Part shown: one piece after another, positions 35,701-48,748 of the stretch
How positions within the stretch are numbered: position 1 is the first letter of the stretch
Layout of the letters: the number at the start of each line of letters is the position of its first letter
NCBI GenBank assembly: GCA_021464245.1
Contig: JADCRB010000064.1
Coordinates: 992,001 to 1,056,000, forward strand
Direction: 5' to 3'
DNA length: 64,000 nt
Source of the DNA: Carallia brachiata
Taxonomy: Eukaryota; Streptophyta; Magnoliopsida; Malpighiales; Rhizophoraceae
The notes under the pieces: model-generated
Seen by the model: the letters and a program-made list of their open reading frames with translations, nothing else
Databases searched by the model: none
What the model was told of the DNA's origin: nothing
Position numbers and translations under genes: made by a program

Positions 35701-38700
35701 ACAGTTTCTTAACAATAATAATGTCCCTATACATAGAAATATTGAAAATGGACAACAAGCAGCATATCGGTGATGACGCACAAAATGAAAGTGACAAAAT
35801 TGGTGCTTTTACTAGAAGAAAGTGACGCATTGAGCTGTTTAGCAATCAAAGAAAAATCCGGGATAGCGATCATAATCCAATCCCCAATCTGCTTAATTTA
35901 TGAAACGATTATGATGTTGACAAGAGCAAACTTCAAGGATCAAGCACAGCCAGTTGTAAGATTTCTGTTATATCCTCTTAGACCTGTCCTTTTCATTTCG
36001 TAACCTATTAGTCCCTATTTGTCCCCATCGGCCTATGAAGTTCTAAGGTGCTTCCCTTGATGATGTTCTGTTGCGCAGTTGGAATCAACTATAGAAGCTG
36101 GGGAAGCTGTTCCATCGTTCAACTACCAAATGATTATTTAATTTACAACTTATAATCCTTTCTTGTTTAATTAGGTATCTAACATATATAGGATTTAGTG
36201 TTTACTCAACCAGGCTTTATACTTTTACCCATATATATAATAGCCTTGGAGTTTCTTTTGTTCATTAATACATGTAATATTAGGACCTGTTTTTGGTAAT
36301 TCTCCGGTGAGTTAGATTAGCTATACATTTGGCTTTACTTATATTTTCGGTGAAACAATCAATCGGACTCTTATTTTGGAGGATTTCAGTTTCGGATGTT
36401 GGATAAATTATGTATATGGATTGGAAAATACTAAGTAATAACATTTAGGTAGTAAGAAAGTGATAATGGCCGTGGATAAGTCATTGAATGATTGAAATTT
36501 GAAAAAAAAAAAAAAAGATAAGTCGTCAGATACGATTAGATGACCTAAGTGACAATTTAAAATTAAGTTGTGAAATGAAGTTTATACGTACAACACACCT
36601 TTTAATATAACAACAACAATAATAAATAGTAAAGTTTTATTTCCAAACAAACAAAGCCCTGTAATAGATAAAAATAATCATTGCAGTTGCTCTCCAACCA
36701 AAATTTCGACCCATCCCTTAACCCCCATTGCTTTTCTGAACTTATTTCAGGTGCCTCTTACTAGCAAATTGTAGTGAAGTCTTATTCCCAAATTAAAAAC
36801 CTTTTTTTTGAACAGTGAAAATTTTTAATTCATGGCATCCAATCAACAAAAATGGACACCCAACTGGCCATAAATCCACATAACACTCTTAGAATTGCCA
36901 CAAGTCTAACAATAATTCTGCCCAAAAACTAGAGGTCAAAAACTGAGCCAAGAAGACAGCCCCTCACTAAAATATACCAGTAGCACCTAAGAATCAGATC
37001 AGATATATATCACAAACGTGAAAAAACCCTTTTAATATGTAAAAAAATTATAATAATGACTTTTGCTATCCAGCCAAAAATTTCGACCTCATCCCTATTA
37101 TTAGTTCCCATTGCTTGTCTCAACCTATCTCAAGTGCATCTTACTCGCCAAATGTATGTATCATGCGTGGCAATTCCTTTGTAGTGCAAAATTGTAATTC
37201 ATATTAATTGACTTAAAACATGGAATACAATTGCGGAGATTCGTCGAAGACTATATACATCTCGAACTCGTCCTTACCATTAAACTAATCATAGATGGGT
37301 GGTAGATTTTAATTGACTTTAATTATTATTTTGTCACTTGTAATAAGAACGTGTTGGAAAAATTTTGCATAAACAGAATCTATTATCCGGATCTGGGAGA
37401 AGGAAAAAGCTTGATTTTTGTCTCTCTATTTCAGGCCAAAGCCGGCCAACATACGTAATGAACTATTATCTTATATCATCATTGTTATTTATTTTGCATT
37501 ACAATAAAATCTATCTCTGATTGCAGATCTCTGCGGACTGCAATAATTTGGAGAAGCATATATTCTCTTCCGTATATCGACTGTTTTTCTTACTGCTTAC
37601 TTTAAAGGTTTTTTAAATAATAATTATCATGGTTGTTTTTTATTCTCTCGGTTTGTTGTTTGAAATCTACATATTAACGACAAGACAATCTTGACTAAAT
37701 CTTAACTCTTACATGCGGGCATGTAAATGTAGCAAACAAACTAACATTTGTTAGGCATGCATGTGTATGCAATCTTGTGATAGCATATTAAGTGATCTTC
37801 TACGTAATGTAAACAACTTAAACAAACAATGTTGAGATATGTACTCATTGGGCATTTTCTTATGAATAAGTGGTGTTCTTAAAAAATGTATGTCGAAGAA
37901 AACTACGTATAATTTGTTGTAGCCAGACAAAAGCTACCACATAAATTTTACTGCAAAGTGACACCAACTCCATAATCTAAAAAAAAAAAAAATGGACTAC
38001 AGAATTTGTATTATGTTATATAAAAGGTTGGTTTGTACTTTTAGAGCAATTATTTGAGATATTATATTAAAATCTCTTAGTCTTATATTTAAGTTTTAGT
38101 AATTTTATTATATTTTTTAGTATTTCGGCTTTACTCGTAACCAACAAAATAAGGTCGGCCCAAGTTCTTCAACGTGCTCTTCAAAATTGAATAGAAGTAA
38201 CAAAAATTGATCTCATCTGATAATATCATTCAATACAATTTGTATGAATTAAAAACCGTTGAACTTGAATCACTCAAAATCGAAATAAGCGCAGATTAGG
38301 AAGTTGAATAACTTAAATCTAAAGTCTGAAAGTTCAAATTTTAATATATGTGAAATCCAATGAATTTAAGACCTAATGTATTTGACATATGATTAGTTTG
38401 ATATTTATTGATTTAATATTTAAAATACTTAAAATTCGAATGATTTAAATTTAAATTTGAATCTCGTGAACTCAAAATCCAAAACACCCAAAACTCAAAG
38501 TACATAAACCTTAAAACTTAGTGATTCAGAGGATCAAAATAACTCAAACGTAAATTCGATTTGACCGGTTTGCTTGTCACCTCTAAAATTGATAAAGTAG
38601 GTATGGTTTTACCCACGGTAATTTGATTGAGCAAACAAAACTGGGAAGGAGAAATTCTCTGGTCTTTTCTTTGGGAGTCTAACAACCAATGACTTATTTA

Positions 38701-41290
38701 AATCGTCGCTTACCAATCGAAATTACGATCCTTGCAGCCAAACATGGTTACAAAATTTCAACCAAAAAAATTGTTTTTTTTATGGAAAACCTAAAAAAAA
38801 AAAAATTTGTTGAAAATCTATGCGTGTGTGGGCCCTTGAGGATCTTCTCAGAGCTTCTATTTTGTCTAGATTTTGTTCCCAAATCAGAATCTTAATCTTG
38901 TGTAAAATCAAAACTGGTATCTTTGTCCGATCATGAAAATTAACCAATTTCAGATCCTTCAAAAAAAAAAAACAATGCTATACGAAATATTTTTTTTACG
39001 CAGAACAATGTTCACATACAGGCAATTTCAATTCGCTACTGGGCTCCGACCAAGTCATGCCAAGGCGACTGTAATACAAAAAAATATATTTTTGAAAGTT
39101 GAACAACAAAAAATACAATTAGAACAAAAAAAATAAAAAATACAACTAAATAACAAAATGTATGTAAAAAATTTAAAAAATGCAATAAAATGATATTCAT
39201 TTTTTATTGCACTTTTAACAAGTTTTGGTGTATTTTGTTGTTCAAATTGTACATTTTGTTGGCCTTCTGTTGTGAAATTCTTGTTAAAAATTTCAAATAC
39301 TGGAAAAGTAATGTTATTTTATTATGATTGTCGTCATCTTCACTTCATCTACATCGGCTGCATCACCCACGTATTTTTCCCGTAAGTTTAATGAAATTTT
39401 CTTGGCAACACTACGTAGTTTAATCTTAATAGAACACAAGTAAATATTTAATTTCTTTAATTATATTTAATAATTAATTATTTTTAAAAAAATTTAATTA
39501 TTACTCACATGTATTTACTATGTTCTGTAAAAACTTTTGTTTTTTAACCATTACTTCAAATGGGTTGGGAATGTGTATTTGTGGTGATAACATAGTGCCA
39601 TTATGTAAAGGACATGGGTACGTTTTTAAAATTTTTATTCTATTTTTTTCCAAATTATAATGAATTTTTAATTTTTTGTGACAATAATTTTATTTTTTGT
39701 AACAAAAAAATTATCTTCTTTTTTATTATAAAAAATTAAACATTTGTCATAAAAAATAAAAAATTCGATATAATTTAGAAAAAATCAAACAAAACATTTG
39801 TAAACTCTACTTCTTCCGTTATTTAAATGTCGAAAGTGAAAAGTCATAAATAACTATGTAAAGAGACTGGTTGCTTGATCGTCACCAATTCGTTTTCCTT
39901 CCCATTGATTTTAGGTCCAAGTTTCTTTCTTGATTTGATTTTATTTTTCAAGTTTCTTTCTTGATGTATGCTCCAATAATTATCTGACGTGACGTGATGG
40001 TTGGTGATAATATACCTATTTTTTTTATTTATTGTCTAAGTTTAAGTCCAATATAATAACGTTGAAAACTTTAACTCATGATTTCTTTTGTTTAATCGTA
40101 AGATACGCTGTTGGTTCTATATTCGACAATTATCGTATTTGACTTGGAGGAGTCACGGTTAATTTAAAGTGTTCAATAGTGAGTCTTTTTCTTATAGTTG
40201 GGTTGAATGAGACTTTCAAATAAGGGATACTCAAGCGTTTACCATTATCGATATAACGTATAAATTTTTTTTAATATTTATTCTAATAAAAATTGAGATT
40301 TATATTGAGTGTATATATTGTGTTTCAAATTTAAGTGATTATGAAAATATTAAATTTAACAGTATTTAAATAGTAAATATACTCTATAAAAATTATTAAA
40401 TGATGATAAAATAATATAAAAAATTGTTTCAATCACAATAATTATAATTAATATATCTATAAATTTTTTTATTTTTTATTTTTTTAAAAAACAAACTAAC
40501 TATAGAAAGCGCGGTTGTGCTCATTGTATGACGCAATTCGACACCTAAACCGTGCCCATATATTTTATACCCCTTTGAAAAACCCAATTTAAAAATGAGA
40601 ACTATAAAAGGATTTTTGTCTTTTTTCTAAAGAAGTTTGTTTTTTTTTTTTAACCATTATAGCCACATTAGTAGTTAAATTATAGATAAATAATATTCAT
40701 TTTATGTAATAAAATACATATTTTATATAATCATAATTAAAAAATATACAATAAAAAATAGTAATATTTTTTTAAATCACTTATTATTATTATAATTATA
40801 CAAAATATATTATTTATTATACAAATTATGAATCTATACAATATTTAACCACTAAATTATATGACCATGCAAGTTTTTTTTTTTTTTTTTTTCCGTCTAT
40901 TAAAATTTAAAACTAAGAGGCCAGCAGTGAGGAAAACGATGGAGTCAGTCGGTGATTGGAGGATTCCAACAACTACAGTTAATACTGCTCCTGATTTTTT
41001 AAAGAAATGATGCCTACAAAAAGGAATATGAACACCCATGAGCCCATCACCCAGTATCCGCGCTAGAAACACGAAATCAACTACAATATATTGTTCTGGA
41101 TCTCACAGAGATTGACTAGAAGCAGGTGACATAAGCGAACAGTTGTCATGGGGATTCAAATTGCTTCTGTAAAATGGGACAGATTTCGATTAATGCTTAC
41201 ATAATTACATTACAGTATCAATTATTGATATTTTCATGTTTTCTTAATTCTTGAGAAGCAAGCAGGCAAGCTGCACGGACCCCTTAGAAC
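29738..41290. other. 11.5-kb gene-poor region
   Basis: No gene could be recognised on either strand. The sequence is AT-rich, with many short open frames lacking family signatures, an imperfect direct repeat at 36684-36772 and 37062-37155, and poly-A/T runs. The first few hundred bases include the 3' untranslated region of the DUF3456 gene. Short coding-like fragments such as 32284-32390 could be relics, but cannot be assigned. Confidence 0.5.
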
Positions 41291-41294
41291 TGCC

Positions 41295-41390
41295 TATATA
41301 TAATAGCCTTATTGACCATGAAAGCTTCATTCAAACAACTAATTGTTTCTTATCATATCAGTTCCTCTCTCTCTCTCTCTCTCTCTGTGC
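41295..41390 (+). promoter_or_regulatory. ACC synthase core promoter: TATA box and (CT)n leader
   Basis: TATATATAA at 41295-41303 lies about 160 bases upstream of the ATG at 41464. A (CT)n tract of about 20 bases follows at 41365-41386, in the expected 5' leader. The layout is typical of a regulated plant promoter. Confidence 0.55.
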
Positions 41391-41463
41391 TTACTTTGAA
41401 GAACAAAGCTTTACTGTTAGCAAGAAAGGTAGTTAATAAAGTTCCCGCGCAATAATCCTAGTT

Positions 41464-43149
41464 ATGGCCATAGAGATTGAGCAAGCCAACGGTATTGGGC
41501 TTTCAAGGGTGAAGTTTTGAAGCTCGTGGAGAGGACTCTCCATCCGATGTTGTTGAGCTTTCAAGAGTTGCAGTTTCTGAGACTCATGGAGAGGACTCAC
41601 CATATTTTGCAGGATGGAAGGCATACGATGAAGATCCTTACCATGAATCAGAAAACCCGTCAGGAGTCATACAGATGGGATTGGCAGAAAATCAAGTAAA
41701 TGTTATTCGAGATTTTTTATTTCACTCTTTTTTTTAAGTATAACTTACTGTTATCTTACATTATATAATAATTGGTTCATGAATAGGTTTCATTTGATTT
41801 GTTGGAAGAGTTCCTTGCAAAGCATTCAGAAACATCTAGCTGGGGAAATGGGGCGCTAAGCTTTAGAGAAAATGCCTTGTTTCAGGATTACCACGGACTC
41901 AAATCTTTCAGACAGGTATTTTCTTTTAAAGATATACGATTCAATTGCAGCTTGTCAGATACCAACCTGCCAAAGAACATTTGAGTAAATTGGAAATCCT
42001 GACATGCCATGTGCGGCACTTTCTACAGGCAATGGCAAGTTTCATGGAGCAAATTAGAGGAGGCTGGGCGAAATTTGACCCGGATAGAATAGTCATAACC
42101 GCAGGCGCAACAGCAGCTAACGAGCTGTTGACTTCATTCTGGCTGATCCTGGAGATGCTTTGCTAGTACCAACTCCATACTACCCAGGGTAATTTTTTCG
42201 TCTTCAGAAAATTCTTTGAAAGTTTATTTATATATAAATGTGTAAACATTTCAACATTCATCGTCTAATTTATCTCCAATCTGTTTTACAGATTCGACAG
42301 AGATTTGAGATGGCGGACGGTGTAAAAATTGTACCAATACACACTGACAGCACAAATAATTTCCAAGTTACCCCTCAAGCCTTGGAAGCTGCATACAAAG
42401 AGGCAGAATCCATGAACAGCAAAGTGAGAGGGTACTCATAACCAATCCTTCAAACCCATTGGGCGCCACCGTCCAACGGTCAGTCCTGGAAGAGATTCTT
42501 GATTTCGTCGTGCGTAAGAACATCCATTTTGTGTCCGACGAAATCTATCAGGATCCGCCTTCTCTTCGTCTGAATTCGTCAGCATTGCTGAAATTCTGGA
42601 AGCGCGAAATTACAAAGATTCGGAAAGAGTTCACATTGTTTATAGCCTTTCCAAGGATCTGGGCCTTCCAGGTTTCAGGGTGGGAACAATTTACTCCTAC
42701 AATGACAAGGTTGTTACCACAGCAAGAAGGATGTCTAGCTTCACTTAATTTCTTCACAAACACAACATCTCCTAGCTTCCATGTTGTCTAACAAGCAGTT
42801 CACACAGAATTACATTAAGACCAACAGGGAGAGACTACAAAAGAGATATGATATGATAATCCAAGGCTTGAGAAATGCCGGAATAGAGTGCCTGAAAGGG
42901 AATGCTGGACTTTTCTGCTGGATGAATTTAAGCCCTCTTTTGGAGACACCCACAAAAGAAGGCGAATTGGAACTTTGGAAATCTATACTTCGTGATGTGA
43001 AGCTTAATATATCTCCAGGCTCTTCTTGCCATTGCTCTGAGCCAGGCTGGTTTAGAGTATGTTTTGCCAACATGAGCGAGCAGACCCTGGAAGTTGCATT
43101 GAAGAGGATTCAAAATTTCATGACCCAAAACAAAACCAACGGAAATTAA
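41464..43149 (+). CDS. ACS: 1-aminocyclopropane-1-carboxylate (ACC) synthase, frame broken as written
   Basis: Four exons, the standard ACS structure: 41464-41695, 41787-41915, 42029-42188, 42292-43149, about 461 residues after following the frame. It makes ACC from S-adenosylmethionine, the committed step of ethylene synthesis, using pyridoxal phosphate in the cytosol. Recognisable motifs are [54 protein letters not shown], and [14 protein letters not shown] with the PLP lysine. The C terminus stops soon after [16 protein letters not shown], without the phosphorylated tail of type 1 and 2 enzymes, so it looks like a type 3 (ACS7-like) member. Breaks of one missing base occur near 42133, 42319, 42431, 42547 and 42745, plus a two-base discrepancy in exon 1, where about 58 bases are repeated. 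Motif conservation points to a working gene with sequence errors, not to a decayed copy. Confidence 0.85.
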
Positions 43150-46100
43150 ACAAATTACAGTATAAGTCTGCGGTAATCTCCATCTTTTTTTATTGGCTTT
43201 GGCCATTTCAATTCTTTTTTTTACAGGCCCTTTTGGAAATTAAAAAAAAGGGTCTGTCATTTTGTGTCATGAAAACGCAAATTCTTTTTGTTTTCTTGCT
43301 TTCCTGAGCAAGTTACCAAGAAATTCCACTTGTCTCGTTGTAATGCTGCTATACACACTAAGATGTTTTTGTCTAATTGAAGTTCTTATCACGCTATGTC
43401 TTTGACTTTATTCTCATCTCTAGCTCTAATCAGTTCAACTAATCACCTTTCAACTAATCATTTCTCAACTAATCACACCCCATCAATAAATTCCAGAATT
43501 CCTATACACTACATGCACAGAGTATATAACGGTTGCAATTTCCAAGACACACTCAATAGATATAAAAGCTTCACTGCACATTTAATTTTGAGTAATAACA
43601 AACTAGTTACGCAATTATGTAATAATATTTAACAATTCATCTTTTTAAAATAAAATTTTAATCATACAACAACACATAATACTTTAATCATACATTGATT
43701 CTATTTAAAAAATACCATCAAAGATTTTCCTAGATATAATGTTTTTGCAGATTATTTATTCCCATTTCACGTGGCTAACGTGTCAACTTTTTTTGGTGGT
43801 TGCATTATTATTTATTGCGGCATATAAAATATAAATAATCTTGTTTAGAGCATGGTCAACATTCTTCTAACATGCTTAGTGATAAATAATAAAGGTTTGA
43901 AAGATTACGATCCTTGAGGCTTAAGGGGAAGCGTAGGACCAAAAGACATACCTAATGGCTAAGTTGGAAGGTTGAGCTTGAATGCTTTGACATTTGACCA
44001 ATACAGGATAATACAGGATATATCACTGAACTTTTCCTTTTTTTTTTTTAAATAACACCCGTCATAATTTATACTACCCAAATTTGTTTTATCATTTTTT
44101 ATTTGAACTAAGAGTACTTAAATTTTTTCTATTAACTATCATTTTACATTAAGTGAACTTAACTCCCCTTGTTTCGTTCTCTTCTTTACCCGATGAAACA
44201 ATGTTTAATAACAATAGAATGTTAAAGTTTAAACATATGATCAAATTTAATGGCGAAGATCTAGAGTTGCCCAAAAGGATTAGATGTAATTGATTGAGAA
44301 AGTTAAAAACTTAAAATGTCAAACTAACAGTAACGAAGGCAAGATGTGAACACTAATTATTAGATAAAATTATTGTGCTTGATTCTTTGTGCTATGCGTG
44401 CGATTCTGGCTTTAAGTCCAAACCTTTGGTCTACCACCACCATGATGCGACATTTGAAATCGGAGACAACACAATATGAGACTACCTAACAATAAAAAAA
44501 ACATGAAGCAGCCGAAAAAACCTATTTAGAAAAATCATATTAAATAGTCATCCTTATGCACCAAAACTAACACTCAATTTGATCACATTATTGTCTGCTC
44601 GATGGCAAATGGAATGAAAACCAGCCTTTATGTGCTGTAAGGTAATGTGATAATTATTTAATTTTTTTTGACTGGGATAATTATTTAATTTAATGCTAAT
44701 ATAGAGCTACACTGTTATAAAAATATATGGGTCCATTTATTTTTGTCCATGGGCTTAATTTTTTGTGAGTAGGCTAATGTTTGGACAAATTTCAGTTTTA
44801 GTTGATGAAATTATTGTTTATCAAATTGACTTAAGTTATTTAATCAATTTACTCACTAATTTATATCTGACTCTTTTATTTCTTTTCCCAATCTTGTGGG
44901 GTTTCTTTTCCAACTAGCACATCACGATCATGGCAGTGAGATTCGTGAAATCAATGTTGATAGGAGATCCTTTAAAACTCAGTTGTCTTCTGATTGTTGG
45001 GAAGAGACTTCTAAGTTGTAACCTGAGTTATGTCTCTATTTTCTTTCTTGAAGGACAAGAAATGTGAAGATTAAATAGATACATCATGTATTCAGTCTTA
45101 ATTAAATAAAAATAAGATTCTACTATACAATACAATTTTACATAACACAAAGTAATCATACAATTCACATCTAATAATTGATCTATTCTTTTTAATTGTA
45201 ATTATTTAACGATATATATAACTTTGATGATACCTAATAATCTTACCAAATATTTGGTATAAAAAGCATCACGTTGATGCAACCTGGCCGGCCATCAGTA
45301 TCATCTTTTAACGGATTCTTGGTTTTTTCTTTTCGTACTTTTTGTATGATTGGATCACAAGGAAAATCGAAGAAAAAAAATAAAGAAAAGTCTATATCAA
45401 TATGGAGTCATTACGACTTTCACCAGACAATAATATTGTGAAGATACTCGTTTTCCTGAATATCTTATTAAGCAAAATTTACCTGACCTTAAGTGCATAT
45501 CATATGACTTATGTTATTGTTATGTCTCGTTCTAACTACAGGCTAAAAGATATTAATCGCATGGACTAAAATAAATTAGTTCCTTTCTTGAAATGACGCT
45601 CCAGCGATTGAAAAATTTTGATTACTTTTGAGTGAGATGTGAATGAATATACATAGCCGTTGAGATCATGCGTCTCTTCATATATATTTGACAAAAATTC
45701 TTGATGCCCACTCACAAACCACTCTTGAGTTTTCCAGCCTTACGTCAACTGTTACATGCCACTGCTTCGTGATTTAAATTCTGATTTTCTGCCTCGAAAA
45801 CAGACGGATAATAGCCACCTAGGTGGCCCATTGTGGCACACGAGCGGGGCTGATTGATGAAAGTTATCGGACAATGGAAAATATTCAGTGACTCACTCTT
45901 GAGCGAGAATATATAAGTAGGCAGGTGTAGTGATATAAATTATTTAATAATTAAATTAAAAAAATTGAGTTATTAAACATGATTAAATTGATTATATATC
46001 CACGTATACCTGTTTAATATTATGCCGCCTATTACACACCAGCAGCCAACAACTACTACAATTGCAGGTTGGTGAAATATCAATCCCTGCCAAGTGTTAC

Positions 46101-47185
46101 AATCACCAAGTGTTGAGCTTTTATAAGTTGCGCGATCTCCGCTGCCAATGGCGGTGATTGGCCCACAATTTTGATCACAATCTGATCGCATATGCATGTT
46201 CAGCAGTTTGTCCAGACTCCAGATTATAAACAGAATCACAGCTCACGACATGTAGACGTTGGCTCAGTGGAGGGTTTCACATTTTGAAGTAGAATTTAAT
46301 CTTTTGTATTAATTTTTTGTGACCGATGGAACTATCGATCGATCTATAGATTTTTGTTATTTTTACTCGCATTTGTTTACAAGTATAATAGATACATAAT
46401 AATTTATTTAATTTTTTTTTAATTTTAAGTGGACACAAAAAGAGAAGGGAAAAAAGTTTAATTTAACTCATCAAAATATAATTCAAATTAACTTAACTTC
46501 AATTAATGTTGTTGGGCGAATCAATTGCATTTTGCGGTTGGGCCTTCTTTATAACTATTTAATATTTTTATTCACACTTTAATTGATCTAATTAATTATA
46601 CACAATAAAATAAATTTTCTTGATCTGACAATAAAATAATTTTTGATGTACCAAAAAAAACAATAAAATAAATTTTGATTCATTAGAAGGTACATTAGAT
46701 ACAAAAGAAAACAATATAGATAAATTTTGTCTTTCTTATTTTAAAAAATCCAATTTATTTTATAATTTTTTTTGTTGATTAAGAGATCTATTAGGACCTG
46801 AGTTACGTAATAAGAATAATTCTCTCCTCTTATAAATCTAATTTTTCTTTTCTCATGATTTGAATTCAAGATCTCTAACTACTGGAATATCCTTTAAACA
46901 ACTATTTTACAAAATAGTAAATTTAGAGTCAGAGCCATTGTTTTTGGGTCAAGAAGGAGGCCCAAGGCCTAAGTACAAGACTCAACTACATGAACTTCCT
47001 CTGGGCCAATTGAGAGCTATCTGATCTTGCCTCAAAAGATCCAATATACCATCAGGAGCCAGTGCCATTAAAAGTGTAGAATAAAAAAAGGCCCGCCTAT
47101 CAATGGAATGTGTCCGAAATTTGGGCCTCTTTATTCTCAAAAAACAGAACTAATGCGAATCTCTGTAGATCAAAGAAAAAAAAAG
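43150..47185. other. Intergenic region downstream of ACC synthase
   Basis: The 3' untranslated region of the ACC synthase gene occupies the first few hundred bases. A short minisatellite of TTCAACTAATCA-like units lies at about 43434-43480. The rest is AT-rich, and no gene was recognised on either strand. Confidence 0.5.
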
Positions 47186-47189
47186 TGAG

Positions 47190-47315
47190 TGAGCTGTAGC
47201 TCAAGTAGTGGGGGTGGTAACCTCTACTACGCTAGGCAGGGTTCGACTTTCACCTGAATCACATGTCTCTTTCCTCTTATGTAATATTTATAGTTGAGTT
47301 CTAAGGTGAAAAAAA
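47190..47315 (+). repeat. SINE-like retroposon
   Basis: GAGCTGTAGCTCAAGTAGTGGGG resembles the tRNA-derived A box and GCAGGGTTCGACTTTCACC the B box, about 45 bases apart, as in plant SINEs. The unit is followed by an A-rich tail from 47309. Further A-rich tracts surround it and no target duplication was identified. Confidence 0.5.
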
Positions 47316-48180
47316 AAAATAAAAGAAAAAAAAACACTTACCAAAAAAAAACAAAAGAAGAAAAAAAAAACTAATACTGCCACCCGCTACGGCTAGGCAA
47401 CTCTTACTAAAAGATCGGAAGAGGGTTAGTCTCCCTAGGTTGGTTGTTTGTTAATTGGATTTACTCTCCATTTTTTGACAAAAAAACTAATACTTAGACC
47501 CAAAAAAAAAAAAACTAATACGAATCTCTCCGACGGTCCTGCCTGCATCAAGATCAAATGGGTCGGCCGAACAACATGAGAATTTTCAGATATGGTCTGG
47601 AGCGAACCGAATAGATCAACCTTGCAAAGCCTATCTATTTTCCCATTTTGCCACGCAATTGCAACAAACATATTGGGCTAGATTTTTTTTAGATGCACCA
47701 TATCACTAAAAAAAATAATTTTTAGCTTTAGTAAAATAAGATGATCGATTCAGTTTTAACGATTTTTAGATTTTTAAACTGTAGTTATAAATTTAATTTT
47801 CTTAAATAATAAACAATAACAAATCTCTTTATAACGATTTCATTTAATTTTAAATAAATTGATTAAATTAGACAGGTTGGACTGTTAAGTATATACTCCT
47901 AGCCTTATCGGTGGTTCAAACCTCAAATTAAAGTACAGAAAAATGTTACAGAGTGTGTGAATTTTAATTTTGATGAAAAACAAACGGACCCATTAAGGCA
48001 AGGGCTTCTCCATTGTACGTCAAAAAAAAAAAAAAAAAAAGGCTTCTTCATTGCATGCCCGGCGAACGTAAAAAGGGTTGAAAACTATTTTTTATTATTT
48101 ACCCCGGTAAAATCCCCAAAGTCAAAACAATAAAGAAAAAGAAAAGAAAAGGAAAACATATCGCGCTGCATAGCAAAAAG
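47316..48180. other. Intergenic, 5' of ATP synthase subunit g gene
   Basis: A-rich and AT-rich sequence with several poly-A runs. The gene-proximal end (48120-48240) becomes GC-richer and probably holds the promoter of the downstream gene. No coding sequence was recognised. Confidence 0.45.
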
Positions 48181-48748
48181 GTAGCGGCGAGAGAGCGAAA
48201 ACCGTACGGCTCCACATCTTCACCAATCATTTCGTCTCGTTTCAGAAGGTAAATTCGCTCTACGCTTCGATTCACTTCGATTTAGACGGTCCACACTCGT
48301 TTCAAGATCCCGAAATTTCCGATCTCCCTCGGCTATTCTACGCTTCTCGGTTGGCTTTCGTTTTAGATGCTCACATTTAGGGTTTTTTTTTTCTTTTTTT
48401 TTTTTGCGTGAATTGTTGGGGTTTTGATTGACTCGCGTCTGTGCTTTTTCTGCACCGATTTGTTACTTGCGGTCCATCATTGTGGTGCTTACTATGTGCA
48501 ACTTGGGAATTTTTGTAGTGGATGTGCAATTTTTGTGGTGGTGTAGCTTTGCTATTGCTGACCGCCCCGCCTTCCATGTTTCTGGTTTTAAGTAAATGAG
48601 CTAATTGTGTCGGCGCGTCCCGTTGAATTGTTAAATGGGTTCGACTTTTGGTTTTTGATTCACCGATTAATGTTGTGTTGTGACGAGTGCAGTTACTGAA
48701 TTGGGTTCTTGTTTCATTTGCATTTAGGCGTAAGTTTTGGCGATATTG

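Noticed and set aside
35770..36003. Plus-strand frame followed by a GTAAG donor-like site
   Set aside because: Only one short exon-like piece; no partner exon or family signature could be found nearby.
40857..41072. Minus-strand frame with a hydrophobic stretch (LTVVVGILQSPTDSIVFLTA)
   Set aside because: It is only 71 residues, has no family match known to me, and runs into a poly-lysine tract from a T-run; chance is likely.
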